Assembly: GCF_900240275.1 (NCBI RefSeq)
Contig: NZ_LT964761.1
Span: 1,272,929-1,304,996, forward strand
Reading direction: 5' to 3'
DNA: 32,068 nucleotides
From: [Lactobacillus] timonensis
GTDB taxonomy: Bacteria > Bacillota > Bacilli > Lactobacillales > Lactobacillaceae
How positions within the stretch are numbered: the stretch's first letter is position 1; every line of letters begins with the position of its first letter. Below the pieces are notes generated by a model, which did not search any database, was not told the DNA's origin, and saw nothing but the letters and a program-made list of their open reading frames with translations. A program made the translations under genes and the position numbers. Shown piece by piece: positions 14,506 to 24,086 of the stretch.

Positions 14506-16065
14506 ATGAATTCTGTCGGCATCCTGATAGGCATTGCGGCGTTGATTATCGGCGTCGTTGTTGGTTATGCCATTTTCAATGCTGTGCACCAACACAACAT
14601 TGAAAATGCACAAAATAGTGCCGAGGGAATCATTAACCAAGCGAAAAGAGACGCCGCTGCTGCCAAAAAAGAAGCGATTGTGGAAGCAAAGGATGAAGCT
14701 CACCAGTATCGTGAACAGGTAGAAAGCGAACTAAAGAGTCGTCGTGACGAAGTGCAGAAGCAAGAGGAGCGGCTGCTACAACGAGAGACGTCTCTTGATC
14801 GTAAGGATAGTTCCCTTGAAAATCGAGAAAATACGGTCACAGACCGCGAACACCGCTTAGATCGGCGGGAAGAAAAATTACGGTTATCCCAGAAAAAGGC
14901 TGACGAGTTAGTTCAGCAACGGGCTGAGGAGTTACAACAAGTTGCCAAGATGACTCAAGAGCAAGCAAAGGAACTCTTGCTTAACCAGCTCAAGGACCAG
15001 CTGACGACTGAACGGGCTGTGATGATTAGGGATAGCGAACAGGAAGCACAGCTAACTGCTGATCGTCAGGCAAAGAGCTTGATTGTGCAGGCTATTCAAC
15101 GTTCCGCTGCTGATACGGTCACCGAAGCCACCGTCTCGGTTGTTAACTTACCGAATGAAGAAATGAAGGGGCGGATTATCGGTCGTGAAGGGCGTAATAT
15201 TAGAACGCTTGAAACCCTTACCGGGATCGACTTGATTATTGACGATACGCCCCAAGCGGTTGTGTTGTCTGGTTTCGACCCTGTTCGTCGCGAAATTGCC
15301 AAGATGGCACTTGAAAAGTTGATTGCCGATGGGCGGATTCATCCTGCCAGGATTGAGGATGCCGTTGAAAAAGCGCGTGACGAAATGGATGCCAAACTCC
15401 GCGAAGTGGGTGAAGAAGCCATCTTTGACCTGGGATTGCATTCTATGCACCCGGACCTTATTAAGACGGTTGGTCGGATGAAGTACCGGACCTCTTACGG
15501 ACAAAATGTACTTACGCACTCAATCGAAGTGGCTAAGCTGGCAGGCATTATGGCTGCCGAACTCGGTGAGGACGTCACTATGGCCAAGCGCGCTGGCTTA
15601 CTTCACGATATTGGCAAGGCTATTGATCACGAAGTTGATGGTTCTCATGTGGAACTTGGTGTTGAGCTAACTCGTAAGTACAAGGAAGACCCAGTGGTTA
15701 TCAATACGATTGCTTCTCACCATGGAGATGAACCAGCAAAGTCGGTTATTGCGGTGCTGGTACAAGCTGCGGATGCTATTTCTGGTGCTCGACCAGGAGC
15801 ACGAAGTGAATCTTTGGAACAATACATTCAGCGACTGAAAAAGCTGGAAGAGATTGCCAACCGTCATCACGGTGTTGATCATAGTTATGCTATCCAGGCT
15901 GGCCGCGAAGTACGGGTCATTGTTAAACCTAAGAAGGTTTCGGACCTCCAAGCGGTGGCCTTGTCGCATGACATTAAGCACGAGATTGAACAACAACTTG
16001 AGTATCCTGGCCATATTAAGGTCACGGTTATCCGTGAAGTGCGGGCCACTGACTATGCAAAGTAG
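14506..16065 (+). CDS. rny: Ribonuclease Y
   Basis: A 519-residue membrane-anchored endoribonuclease that starts mRNA decay in Firmicutes. An N-terminal membrane helix (about 4-25) is followed by a long charged coiled coil (about 40-200, rich in E/K/R/Q with repeated RxxxLxxRE patterns), a KH domain with [10 protein letters not shown] near 222-231, and an HD domain with the metal pair H367-D368 in [10 protein letters not shown]. Length is typical. ATG 14506 has GGAGG 8 bases upstream. It is a single gene between promoter and terminator. Confidence 0.96.
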   Translation: MNSVGILIGIAALIIGVVVGYAIFNAVHQHNIENAQNSAEGIINQAKRDAAAAKKEAIVEAKDEAHQYREQVESELKSRRDEVQKQEERLLQRETSLDRKDSSLENRENTVTDREHRLDRREEKLRLSQKKADELVQQRAEELQQVAKMTQEQAKELLLNQLKDQLTTERAVMIRDSEQEAQLTADRQAKSLIVQAIQRSAADTVTEATVSVVNLPNEEMKGRIIGREGRNIRTLETLTGIDLIIDDTPQAVVLSGFDPVRREIAKMALEKLIADGRIHPARIEDAVEKARDEMDAKLREVGEEAIFDLGLHSMHPDLIKTVGRMKYRTSYGQNVLTHSIEVAKLAGIMAAELGEDVTMAKRAGLLHDIGKAIDHEVDGSHVELGVELTRKYKEDPVVINTIASHHGDEPAKSVIAVLVQAADAISGARPGARSESLEQYIQRLKKLEEIANRHHGVDHSYAIQAGREVRVIVKPKKVSDLQAVALSHDIKHEIEQQLEYPGHIKVTVIREVRATDYAK

Positions 16066-16080
16066 CGGGAAAGTTTCTGA

Positions 16081-16115
16081 AAAGGGGATCGTGATCACTC
16101 ATCACGACCCTTTTT
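16081..16115 (+). terminator. Terminator of rny
   Basis: AAAGGG-GATCGTGAT pairs with ATCACGA-CCCTTT (long stem with a small bulge, 5-base loop), then TT and later T-rich sequence. Confidence 0.85.
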
Positions 16116-16141
16116 ATGCTTTTTAGATGGGAGAGAGATTT

Positions 16142-18769
16142 TTGGCAAAACTGACACCGATGATGAAACAGTATCAGCAGATTAAGGATCAGTATCCGGA
16201 TGCTTTCTTGTTTTACCGGATTGGGGACTTTTACGAGCTGTTTAATGATGATGCGATTAAGGGCTCACAACTGCTGGAGCTGACCCTGACACACCGGAGC
16301 AAGGCGGTAGCCCACCCAACGCCGATGTGTGGGGTTCCGCATAAAGCGGTTGAAAATTATATCGATATATTAATTGACAAGGGCTACAAGGTGGCTATTT
16401 GTGACCAAATGGAAGATCCCCGGCAAGCTAAGGGGATGGTAAAACGGGCGGTTACTCGTTTAGTCACTCCCGGCACCCAGATGGATCTCACAGGCGATGC
16501 TGCGAAAAATAATAACTACTTAGCAGCCGTTGTTCAACGCGGGTCACACTTTGATCTGGCTTATACCGACCTGTCAACGGGCGAAATTAAGGTGACGACC
16601 GTTGACGATCAGGCAAGTGTAATGGATGAATTAATTAACTTGCAGAGCCGTGAAGTGGTGACTGATGATTCACTCGCACAAAAGGTACAGACACAGTTAA
16701 CTAGGTTAAACGTGATGATTTCACACCAGGCTAAGGTGGATGAGTACCATGACATGAGTCACCTGGTACAGCTTATTCCGGATGAACACCAGCAATACGT
16801 TGTGGAATTGTTAATTAGTTACCTGATTACCACGCAAAAACGGTCGCTTGATCACCTTCAGCAGGCGGTTGCTTACCGCCCCAGTGCCTACCTTAAACTC
16901 GATCATTATTCGAAAACCAACCTTGAATTAATTACTAACATGCGTAGTGGCAAGCACCGCGGGACCCTGGCCTGGCTATTGGACGAAACAAAGACCGCTA
17001 TGGGGAGCCGGCTGCTAAAACGGTGGCTTGATCGGCCGCTGATGAATGTTGACCAGATTAGCCGCCGTCAGGACAAAGTTGCAGAGCTACTAGACCATTA
17101 TTTTGAACGAAACAACTTACAGGATGAACTGACCGAAGTTTATGACCTCGAACGATTAGCGGGGCGGATTGCTTACGGGAGTGTCAACGGTCGTGACTTG
17201 GTTCAGCTTAAAACATCGCTGCAACAAATTCCCAAGATTAAGTATGTTTTGGAAACACTGGATTCACCAGCATTCGACGACCTTAACCGTCAACTGGACC
17301 CCCTGAATGATGTTACCCAGTTAATTGATACGGCCATCAAGGATGAGCCGCCAATTGCTGTTACGGAAGGCGGGGTGATTAAGGATGGTTATAACAATCA
17401 ACTTGACCAGTACCGTGATGCAATGGCTAACGGTAAACAATGGATTGCTGATTTACAGGCCAAGGAACGTCAGGCAACCGGGATTAGTAACTTGAAGATC
17501 GGTTATAACCACGTTTTTGGTTACTACATTGAAGTGACAAAGGCCAACTTGGCCAAGTTACCAGCAGACCGTTATGAACGGAAGCAAACTTTGGTTAATT
17601 CAGAACGTTTTGCAACTCCGGAACTAAAAGAAAAAGAATCACTGATTTTAGGTGCCCAGGAAAAGTCGGTTGCGTTAGAGTACGACTTGTTTGTTAAGGT
17701 TCGTGACCAGATCAAACAACAAATTCCGCGTTTGCAAAAACTAGCGAAGGCGGTCTCAGAATTAGACGTTTTGCAGAGTTTTGCGGTCGTCAGTGAAAAG
17801 TACCACTTTGTCCGGCCCACCTTTACTAAAGAGCGCAGTATCGACGTTGTAGACGGCCGGCACCCGGTCGTTGAAAAGGTGCTTGGCCACCAAGAATACG
17901 TACCAAACGACGTGAAGATGAATCCCCAAACGGAAATTCTCCTCATTACGGGACCTAACATGTCGGGGAAAAGTACCTATATGCGGCAAATTGCTTTAAC
18001 CGTCGTCATGGCCCAGATGGGGTGTTTTGTTCCGGCAACAAAGGCTTTGTTACCAATTTTTGACCAGATTTTTACCCGGATCGGGGCTGCTGATGACCTT
18101 ATTTCCGGTGAAAGTACCTTCATGGTGGAAATGATGGAAGCCAACCACGCTCTTGAACACGCGACAGCTAACTCGTTGATTTTGTTCGACGAAATTGGTC
18201 GGGGAACGGCAACTTATGACGGGATGGCCCTGGCGCAAGCAATTATTGAGTACGTTCATAACAGAGTCCATGCGAAAACGCTTTTCTCAACTCACTATCA
18301 CGAGTTAACAGCCCTCGACCAAACATTGCCGCAGCTAAGGAATATCCACGTGGGCGCCACTGAAGAAAATGGCGAGCTGGTCTTCTTACACCAGATTCAA
18401 GATGGCCCTGCTGATAAGTCTTACGGGATTCACGTTGCCAAACTCGCAGGCATGCCTGAAGACTTGCTGAAGCGGGCGACTGCAATCTTGAGCCAGCTAG
18501 AGCAACGGGGAACGACAGATTCAGCAATTGTCGCCGCCGGAGCAGCGCAAAGTGAACAACCAAAAACCAAAGAGGCGGGTCAAGGAGACGAGCAAGCGTC
18601 CTTATCAGCCGAAGACAATGGACAGTTAGAGTTGTTTAAGCTGGCAACAAAAAAGCCAGAAGGCCCTGACCAGAAGATCATTGAACAACTGAGGGACCTG
18701 AACTTAATGTCGATGACACCGATGGACGTGATGAATAAAATTTACCAGTGGCAGCAGCAACTAAAGTGA
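16142..18769 (+). CDS. mutS: DNA mismatch repair protein MutS
   Basis: An 875-residue mismatch sensor. The mismatch-reading F-x-E is present at F30-Y-E32 (GDFYELF), Walker A GPNMSGKS is at 604-611, Walker B is in [11 protein letters not shown], and the signature helix STFMVEM precedes it. TTG 16142 is chosen: GGGAGAGAG (16129-16137) is its ribosome site and [11 protein letters not shown] matches related MutS openings. The ATG at 16127 would sit on that site and has none of its own. The region around residues 800-835 is a charged linker before the C-terminal tetramerisation tail. mutL starts 11 bases after the stop; the two form one unit. Confidence 0.96.
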   Translation: MAKLTPMMKQYQQIKDQYPDAFLFYRIGDFYELFNDDAIKGSQLLELTLTHRSKAVAHPTPMCGVPHKAVENYIDILIDKGYKVAICDQMEDPRQAKGMVKRAVTRLVTPGTQMDLTGDAAKNNNYLAAVVQRGSHFDLAYTDLSTGEIKVTTVDDQASVMDELINLQSREVVTDDSLAQKVQTQLTRLNVMISHQAKVDEYHDMSHLVQLIPDEHQQYVVELLISYLITTQKRSLDHLQQAVAYRPSAYLKLDHYSKTNLELITNMRSGKHRGTLAWLLDETKTAMGSRLLKRWLDRPLMNVDQISRRQDKVAELLDHYFERNNLQDELTEVYDLERLAGRIAYGSVNGRDLVQLKTSLQQIPKIKYVLETLDSPAFDDLNRQLDPLNDVTQLIDTAIKDEPPIAVTEGGVIKDGYNNQLDQYRDAMANGKQWIADLQAKERQATGISNLKIGYNHVFGYYIEVTKANLAKLPADRYERKQTLVNSERFATPELKEKESLILGAQEKSVALEYDLFVKVRDQIKQQIPRLQKLAKAVSELDVLQSFAVVSEKYHFVRPTFTKERSIDVVDGRHPVVEKVLGHQEYVPNDVKMNPQTEILLITGPNMSGKSTYMRQIALTVVMAQMGCFVPATKALLPIFDQIFTRIGAADDLISGESTFMVEMMEANHALEHATANSLILFDEIGRGTATYDGMALAQAIIEYVHNRVHAKTLFSTHYHELTALDQTLPQLRNIHVGATEENGELVFLHQIQDGPADKSYGIHVAKLAGMPEDLLKRATAILSQLEQRGTTDSAIVAAGAAQSEQPKTKEAGQGDEQASLSAEDNGQLELFKLATKKPEGPDQKIIEQLRDLNLMSMTPMDVMNKIYQWQQQLK

Positions 18770-18780
18770 GGTGATTAATG

Positions 18781-20757
18781 ATGGGAATTATTCACCAGTT
18801 AACCCCAGTCCTCGCTGACCAGATTTCCGCTGGTGAGGTGATTGAACGGCCGGCATCCATCGTTAAGGAGCTGGTCGAAAACTCACTGGATGCCCATAGT
18901 ACGCGGATCGATGTGATTGCGGCTAATGCAGGGTTAAAGAGTATCCGGGTGATTGATAATGGTGTCGGTATTGCCGCGGATGATGTGCCGCGAGCGTTCT
19001 TGCGTCATGCTACCTCGAAAATCAGTTCACGTCAGGACCTGTTTGCCGTTTCCACGATGGGATTTCGTGGTGAGGCGCTCCCCAGCATTGCCTCGGTTGC
19101 AGATGTTGAGATGGTAACCGCGGTTGAACACCAGGCCGGTGTCGATTATCATTTGCGTGGTGGCGAAGAGCTTAGCAAAAGACCTGCAGGTGCTCGCCGG
19201 GGAACGGATATTACTGTTCGTGACTTGTTCTACAATACCCCTGCGCGTTTGAAGTATTTAAAAACACCGCATACGGAACTAAGTCGAATTGTTGATATTG
19301 TCAACCGCCTAGCGCTGGCACATCCCGAAGTGGCGATTAGCTTTACTCACGACCAAAGAGAATTATTCCGGTCGGCTGGTAACGGCAACCTCCCCCAGGT
19401 AATCGCGGCCATTTACGGTGTAAAAGTGGGGAGAGAGATGATCCCGCTCAAGGCCGCCGATGATGATTTTCAAGTGAGTGGCTACATTTCACTCCCGGAT
19501 TTAACCCGGGCTAGTCGTCAGTACATTACCTTAACCATTAACCACCGTTACGTTCGTAATTTTGCGCTGACTAAAGCGGTAACAGCCGGTTATCGTTCTA
19601 AGTTGATGGTGGGGCGTTACCCGGTAGCCGTGATCAACGTTGACCTTGATCCACGACTGGTAGACGTGAATGTTCACCCGGCAAAGCGCGAAGTTCGGCT
19701 TAGTAAGGAGGAGCAGTTAACGGCACTGATTGAAGCGGGCGTCAACCGTTCTCTCAGTCAAGTTAACCTGGTTCCTGATGTGGGTGAAGAAGCAACAAAC
19801 TTGCTGTCGAAAGACGAGAGTAAGGTTAGTGAAGAGCAACCACGGTTTAATGCAACACCGGTAGTGTCAACTCACCGTCAGCAGTCAGCAACTAATCCGG
19901 CCAATGCTGATGCAACGGATAGCTTTGTAGACAATCCGGTCGTCATCCACCAGCAAAAGGATCTTGAAAATGCCGATGTCAAAGAGTTTGATAAGCGTTA
20001 TCAGTATGAGCATCTTTCCGGTATTTTTGGCGATAATAGCGTTAGTCAGCCTGCCCCCCATGTTTCACCAGCGAAGGCTGAGCAGCAATCGCTGGGGATT
20101 AGCGATCAGGGTGACGAGACCAGTGACCGTTTTCCACAGTTGGAATACATTGGTCAACTTCAAGGCACCTTTTTGCTAGCACAAGCATCTGATGGTCTCT
20201 ACATTGTCGACCAGCACGCGGCGCAGGAACGAATTAATTTCGAACGTTATCGCAAGGAAATCGCTGACGTTAGTGCTGATCAACAAACCTTTCTGACACC
20301 GCTGGTGCTAACTTATCCCACGGCGGAGGCACTCAAGATTATTGACCGCCTGCCACTCCTGCACCAGGTGGGGTTGCAATTAGAACAGTTTGGTCAAAAT
20401 AGCTTCATGCTCGCTGCCCACCCGACTTGGTTTGTGGAAGGACAGGAAGAGGCGACTGCTCGGGAGATGATTTCCTGGGTACTACGTGGCGAGAAGTTGA
20501 ATTTAGAGCAGTTTCGTATTAAGACGGCAGCCATGATGAGCTGTAAACGGGCAATCAAGGCCAATCACCACCTGGATGAACAACAGGCCCGCGCGCTCTT
20601 GGCTCATTTGCGTCAATGTCAGAACCCATTTAACTGTCCACACGGACGACCGGTAACAATTCACTTCACGGATAACGACCTCGAAAAAATGTTTAAACGA
20701 ATTCAGGATTCACACGTTCCATACGCCGATGAATTTGATGAGCACGGCAATGATTAA
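18781..20757 (+). CDS. mutL: DNA mismatch repair protein MutL (endonuclease type)
   Basis: A 658-residue GHKL ATPase that couples MutS recognition to strand incision. N-terminal ATPase motifs ELVENSLDA, DNGVGI and GFRGEALPSI lie within the first 105 residues. A poorly conserved linker spans about 335-450. The C-terminal metal-dependent endonuclease motif DQHAAQERINFE begins at 477, with CPHGRP at 619-624. These fit the nicking MutL of bacteria lacking MutH. Two adjacent ATGs (18778, 18781) are possible; the second is better spaced (7 bases) from GAGGTG. It shares a transcript with mutS. Confidence 0.95.
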   Translation: MGIIHQLTPVLADQISAGEVIERPASIVKELVENSLDAHSTRIDVIAANAGLKSIRVIDNGVGIAADDVPRAFLRHATSKISSRQDLFAVSTMGFRGEALPSIASVADVEMVTAVEHQAGVDYHLRGGEELSKRPAGARRGTDITVRDLFYNTPARLKYLKTPHTELSRIVDIVNRLALAHPEVAISFTHDQRELFRSAGNGNLPQVIAAIYGVKVGREMIPLKAADDDFQVSGYISLPDLTRASRQYITLTINHRYVRNFALTKAVTAGYRSKLMVGRYPVAVINVDLDPRLVDVNVHPAKREVRLSKEEQLTALIEAGVNRSLSQVNLVPDVGEEATNLLSKDESKVSEEQPRFNATPVVSTHRQQSATNPANADATDSFVDNPVVIHQQKDLENADVKEFDKRYQYEHLSGIFGDNSVSQPAPHVSPAKAEQQSLGISDQGDETSDRFPQLEYIGQLQGTFLLAQASDGLYIVDQHAAQERINFERYRKEIADVSADQQTFLTPLVLTYPTAEALKIIDRLPLLHQVGLQLEQFGQNSFMLAAHPTWFVEGQEEATAREMISWVLRGEKLNLEQFRIKTAAMMSCKRAIKANHHLDEQQARALLAHLRQCQNPFNCPHGRPVTIHFTDNDLEKMFKRIQDSHVPYADEFDEHGND

Positions 20758-20760
20758 TTT

Positions 20761-20791
20761 TTAAGCGGGTTGGTATAACCAGCCCGCTTAA
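20761..20791 (+). terminator. Probable terminator after mutL
   Basis: A near-perfect palindrome: TTAAGCGGG-T-TGGT / ACCA-G-CCCGCTTAA, about 14 pairs around a 3-base loop. The T-tract that follows is poor (ATTGTTTG), so efficiency is uncertain. Confidence 0.5.
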
Positions 20792-20805
20792 TTGTTTGAT
20801 GGTGG

Positions 20806-20819
20806 GGAACAAGCGTTTT
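20806..20819 (+). promoter_or_regulatory. Candidate LexA-type SOS operator upstream of ruvA
   Basis: GGAACAAGCGTTTT matches 12 of 14 positions of the Gram-positive consensus CGAACRNRYGTTYC. It lies just upstream of an extended -10 (TGTTAAACT, 20821-20829), where a repressor would block ruvAB. SOS control of ruvAB is known in Bacillus. Confidence 0.6.
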
Positions 20820-20820
20820 A

Positions 20821-20829
20821 TGTTAAACT
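20821..20829 (+). promoter_or_regulatory. Candidate extended -10 of the ruvAB promoter
   Basis: TGTTAAACT (TGn plus TAAACT), 34 bases before the ruvA start and touching the candidate SOS box. No -35 hexamer is recognisable. Confidence 0.4.
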
Positions 20830-20862
20830 AATTAATAGCTTAAACGAGGAAGTAGTGAGAAC

Positions 20863-21456
20863 ATGTACGAATATTTAACCGGTTTGATTACCGCAGTTAA
20901 GCCGAATTACATTGTCATTGATGTTCAGGGGGTCGGCTATCAAGTTCACTGTCCTAACCCTTACCACTACCAAGTGGACCGGCAGCACCCTGTCACTGTT
21001 TATATTTATCAGGCAGTCAGTGATAGTGATATCTCACTGTATGGTTTGGTGGATGAAGCAGAAAAACAGCTATTTTTGCAGTTGTTAGCTGTTTCAGGTA
21101 TTGGGCCCAAAAGTGCGCTGGCTATTTTGGCTATTCCAGACCATCAGGGACTGATTGATGCCATTGCCAACAATGACGTTTCGTACTTAACTAAGTTCCC
21201 GGGAATTGGTAAAAAGACTGCTGGCCAGATCATCCTCGACTTACAAGGAAAGGTGCGGCAGTTATCGCTAACTGAACAGATAACAACTACGCCGGCTGAT
21301 TTGCAAACTGATCCAGCGCTTGACGATGCATTAGCAGCATTAAAGGCACTAGGGTATCAGGAACGGGTAATTGGCAAACTGAAAAAGCAATTGGCTCAGG
21401 AACCCGGCAAGACTACCGATGAATACCTCCGGGAAGGACTTCACTTGCTGAATTAG
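20863..21456 (+). CDS. ruvA: Holliday junction branch migration protein RuvA
   Basis: A 197-residue junction-binding subunit that forms a tetramer around the four-way junction. It has an N-terminal OB fold (1-62, starting [20 protein letters not shown]), tandem helix-hairpin-helix motifs ([13 protein letters not shown] and [13 protein letters not shown]) and a C-terminal RuvB-contact domain (about 145-197) after a flexible linker. AGGAAG precedes ATG 20863. ruvB follows 23 bases after the stop. Confidence 0.95.
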   Translation: MYEYLTGLITAVKPNYIVIDVQGVGYQVHCPNPYHYQVDRQHPVTVYIYQAVSDSDISLYGLVDEAEKQLFLQLLAVSGIGPKSALAILAIPDHQGLIDAIANNDVSYLTKFPGIGKKTAGQIILDLQGKVRQLSLTEQITTTPADLQTDPALDDALAALKALGYQERVIGKLKKQLAQEPGKTTDEYLREGLHLLN

Positions 21457-21479
21457 GATAATGAAGAAGGAGGACGCAG

Positions 21480-22502
21480 ATGGCAGAAAACAAGCAGCAC
21501 CAGCTTCTGTCAGGTGATACAGAAGACACACAAGAAGAGCAGTTTGAGCCCCAACTGCGACCACAAACACTGGCTGAATATATTGGCCAAAATCAGTTGA
21601 AACACGAGCTGGAAATTTATATTAAGGCGGCGCGGGAACGAGATGAGGCGCTGGACCACGTTTTGCTTTACGGACCACCAGGACTGGGGAAAACCACTTT
21701 AGCGATGGTGATTGCCCATGAAATGGGAGTCAATATTAAAACGACGAGTGGACCAGCTATTGAGAAGACGGGAGACCTAGTTGCCCTGTTAAACGAATTA
21801 CAACCGGGGGACGTTCTTTTCATTGATGAAATTCACCGCTTGCCGAAGGTTGTCGAGGAAATGTTGTATTCGGCGATGGAGGATTACTATATTGATATCG
21901 TGGTTGGTGAGGGGCCGACTGCTCACCCGATCCACTTCCCACTACCGCCATTTACCCTCATTGGGGCGACAACCCGTGCAGGAATTTTATCGGCTCCGTT
22001 GAGGGACCGCTTTGGTATTGTCATGCACATGAACTATTACACGGAAAATGAATTACAGCAGATTGTCTTTCGTTCAGCCAAAATTTTTAAGACAACAATT
22101 GATGAAGATGGTGCCCACGAGTTAGCACTGCGTTCGCGTGGGACGCCCCGGATTGCAAATCGTTTGCTGAAACGGGTTCGTGATTTTGCTCAGGTTGCGG
22201 GAAAGTCCACAATCGATACGGCAAGCGTTAAACAGGCTTTACAGTTATTGCGGGTTGACTCCCGCGGCTTAGATGGGACTGACCGTAAGATGTTAACGAC
22301 AATGATTAACTACTACCATGGCGGGCCGGTGGGTCTCAAGACGATTGCTGCAAACATTGGTGAGGAAACCAACACGATTGAAGAAATGTATGAACCGTAC
22401 TTGTTACAAATTGGTTACCTCAGCCGGACGCCGCGCGGGCGGGTAGTGACGAAGGCAGCTTATGAGCACCTCCACTTACCATTACCAGAGGATAAGCATT
22501 AA
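21480..22502 (+). CDS. ruvB: Holliday junction ATP-dependent DNA helicase RuvB
   Basis: A 340-residue AAA+ motor that pumps DNA through RuvA-bound junctions. Walker A GPPGLGKT is at 65-72, Walker B IDEIHR follows near 118, and sensor 1 GATTRAG and the sensor 2 region are present. The C-terminal winged helix carries the [10 protein letters not shown] and SRTPRGRV segments. AAGGAGG lies 6 bases before ATG 21480. It forms an operon with ruvA. Confidence 0.96.
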   Translation: MAENKQHQLLSGDTEDTQEEQFEPQLRPQTLAEYIGQNQLKHELEIYIKAARERDEALDHVLLYGPPGLGKTTLAMVIAHEMGVNIKTTSGPAIEKTGDLVALLNELQPGDVLFIDEIHRLPKVVEEMLYSAMEDYYIDIVVGEGPTAHPIHFPLPPFTLIGATTRAGILSAPLRDRFGIVMHMNYYTENELQQIVFRSAKIFKTTIDEDGAHELALRSRGTPRIANRLLKRVRDFAQVAGKSTIDTASVKQALQLLRVDSRGLDGTDRKMLTTMINYYHGGPVGLKTIAANIGEETNTIEEMYEPYLLQIGYLSRTPRGRVVTKAAYEHLHLPLPEDKH

Positions 22503-22549
22503 CTCTGCTGGTTAAATTAGGGAGATAACTGTTTTTACGCTGCATTTTC

Positions 22550-22558
22550 TGTTAAAAT
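22550..22558 (+). promoter_or_regulatory. Extended -10 promoter for yajC
   Basis: TGTTAAAAT (TGn plus TAAAAT at 22553-22558) in the ruvB-yajC gap, about 50 bases before the yajC start. The -35 region is T-rich but not consensus. Confidence 0.45.
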
Positions 22559-22607
22559 ATTCATCGTTAGTATTGATTAATCTTTATTTTTGAGAGGATG
22601 TCACGTT

Positions 22608-23009
22608 TTGAATAACAACACTTTATCAAGTTTGGGCCTAATCGTCCTGATGGTTATCTTCATGTACTTTTTCATGATCCGGCCGCAACAAAAGCAACGG
22701 AAGGCTCACCAGTCAATGATGAGCAAGCTCAAGAAAGGTGACCACGTGGTGACGATCAGCCGTCTCCATGGTGTCGTCTACGACCTTAACGAAGCAAAGA
22801 AGACTGTTACGCTGGATTGTGATGGCATTTACCTGACCTTTGATTTAGGAGCTATCATGCGGGTGACTGCCCAGTCTACTAGTGAAGAGCAGGAACAACA
22901 CGTTGCTGAAAAGCCGGCAGCGGCTTCAACTGACGACGAAAAGGCTGCTTCGGCAAACGATGAAGCTAAAGAAGAAAAAGAAGACAAAAATGATGAGGCC
23001 AAGTCCTAA
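22608..23009 (+). CDS. yajC: Sec translocon accessory subunit YajC
   Basis: A 133-residue protein with one N-terminal membrane helix (about 8-27, ending FMIRPQQKQRKAHQ, a very typical YajC feature) and a cytoplasmic beta domain (KKGDHVVTISRLHGVV). The tail of about 45 residues is rich in E, K, A and D. In other bacteria YajC joins SecDF-YidC; no secDF is in this window. TTG 22608 is chosen as start: GAGAGG is 10 bases upstream, and the earlier in-frame TTG at 22590 overlaps that site. The tail is longer than in many homologues (total usually 90-120). Confidence 0.9.
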   Translation: MNNNTLSSLGLIVLMVIFMYFFMIRPQQKQRKAHQSMMSKLKKGDHVVTISRLHGVVYDLNEAKKTVTLDCDGIYLTFDLGAIMRVTAQSTSEEQEQHVAEKPAAASTDDEKAASANDEAKEEKEDKNDEAKS

Positions 23010-23035
23010 GCTGGTTGTTCATCATTCAGATGACC

Positions 23036-23082
23036 AAAGAGTGCCCCTGGAGCCATAGTGGTTTCAAGCGGCACTCTTTTTA
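23036..23082 (+). terminator. Terminator of yajC
   Basis: AAAGAGTGCC (23036-23045) pairs with GGCACTCTTT (23070-23079); a second small stem (GAGCCA/TGGTTTC) folds in the loop. A T-rich tail follows. Confidence 0.8.
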
Positions 23083-23088
23083 TCAACT

Positions 23089-23097
23089 TGTTATACT
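23089..23097 (+). promoter_or_regulatory. Extended -10 promoter for nrnA
   Basis: TGTTATACT (TGn plus TATACT) directly after the yajC terminator and 27 bases before nrnA. The -35 position overlaps the terminator arm. Confidence 0.5.
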
Positions 23098-23123
23098 AGT
23101 AGTATGAATGAACGGAGGAGTAG

Positions 23124-24077
23124 ATGATGGAAAATTATAATAGCATAATGAACGCAATCAAAAAATACAGCCGGATCATCATCCACCGACACCAACGTCC
23201 TGATCCGGATGCTATCGGTTCACAGGTGGGGTTGGCAGAAATCTTACGGTCGTCATTCCCTTACAAGGAAATTTTTGTGGTGGGCAAAGATATCCCTGAG
23301 TTTGACTGGATTGGTCAAATGGATGAGATTGATAACTCACTATATGACGATGCCTTGGTGGTTGTCACAGATACGGCTAATGCGCCGCGAGTTGATGACC
23401 GGCGTTTTAATATGGGGGACATGCTGATTAAGATTGACCACCATCCGGATGATGAACCTTATGGTGACTTGTCATGGGTTGATGACCAGGCTTCTTCGTG
23501 TTCGGAGATGATTTACCGTTTCTATCAACGTTTTGCCAAGCAGCTCAAACTGCCACAGCAGGCAGCCAATGCATTATTTGCTGGAATTGTCGGTGACACT
23601 GGACGTTTTATGTACCCGGCAACAACACCGCAAACAATGTTAGTTGCGGGGGCCTTGATGGCTGCCGGGGCTGACGCTGCAGCTATTTGCCGGCGAGAAG
23701 ACGAAATCACGTTGCCGCTAGCAAAGTTGTCAGCATTCGTCTACCAACACTTGGCGATTACGGATCACGGTATCGCTTATGTGACCCTGGATAAAGAAAC
23801 GCTGAACCAGTTACAACTCACTGAAGCAGAAACTTCCGCAGTGGTTCCCCTGCCAGGCAAAATTGCTAATGTGGTGGCCTGGGTGATCTTTGTCCAACAA
23901 GAAGACGGCCGTTTCCGGGTTCGTTTACGTTCTAAGGGTCCTTCCATTAACGGTGTGGCCAAGAAGCATCACGGCGGTGGGCACCCAATGGCCAGTGGTG
24001 CTAAGGCTGCCAATAAAGCAGAGACTCAACAGATTGTCAGCGAGCTGGATCAACTAGTTAGCCAGCAGCTGAAGTAA
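23124..24077 (+). CDS. nrnA: Bifunctional oligoribonuclease / pAp phosphatase NrnA (DHH-DHHA1)
   Basis: A 317-residue DHH phosphoesterase that clears 2-5 nt RNAs left by mRNA decay and can remove the 3' phosphate of pAp. Motifs: HRHQRPDPDAIGSQ at 21-34, VVTDTANAPR, the DHH triad in KIDHHPDD, and GIVGDTGRF. The DHHA1 domain carries the substrate-binding GGGHPMASGA near the C-terminus. Two adjacent ATGs (23124, 23127) both fit GGAGGAG. It probably cooperates with RNase Y encoded upstream. The helicase gene begins within 10 bases of the stop, so the two are co-transcribed. Confidence 0.93.
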   Translation: MMENYNSIMNAIKKYSRIIIHRHQRPDPDAIGSQVGLAEILRSSFPYKEIFVVGKDIPEFDWIGQMDEIDNSLYDDALVVVTDTANAPRVDDRRFNMGDMLIKIDHHPDDEPYGDLSWVDDQASSCSEMIYRFYQRFAKQLKLPQQAANALFAGIVGDTGRFMYPATTPQTMLVAGALMAAGADAAAICRREDEITLPLAKLSAFVYQHLAITDHGIAYVTLDKETLNQLQLTEAETSAVVPLPGKIANVVAWVIFVQQEDGRFRVRLRSKGPSINGVAKKHHGGGHPMASGAKAANKAETQQIVSELDQLVSQQLK

Positions 24078-24086
24078 GGAGTAATG

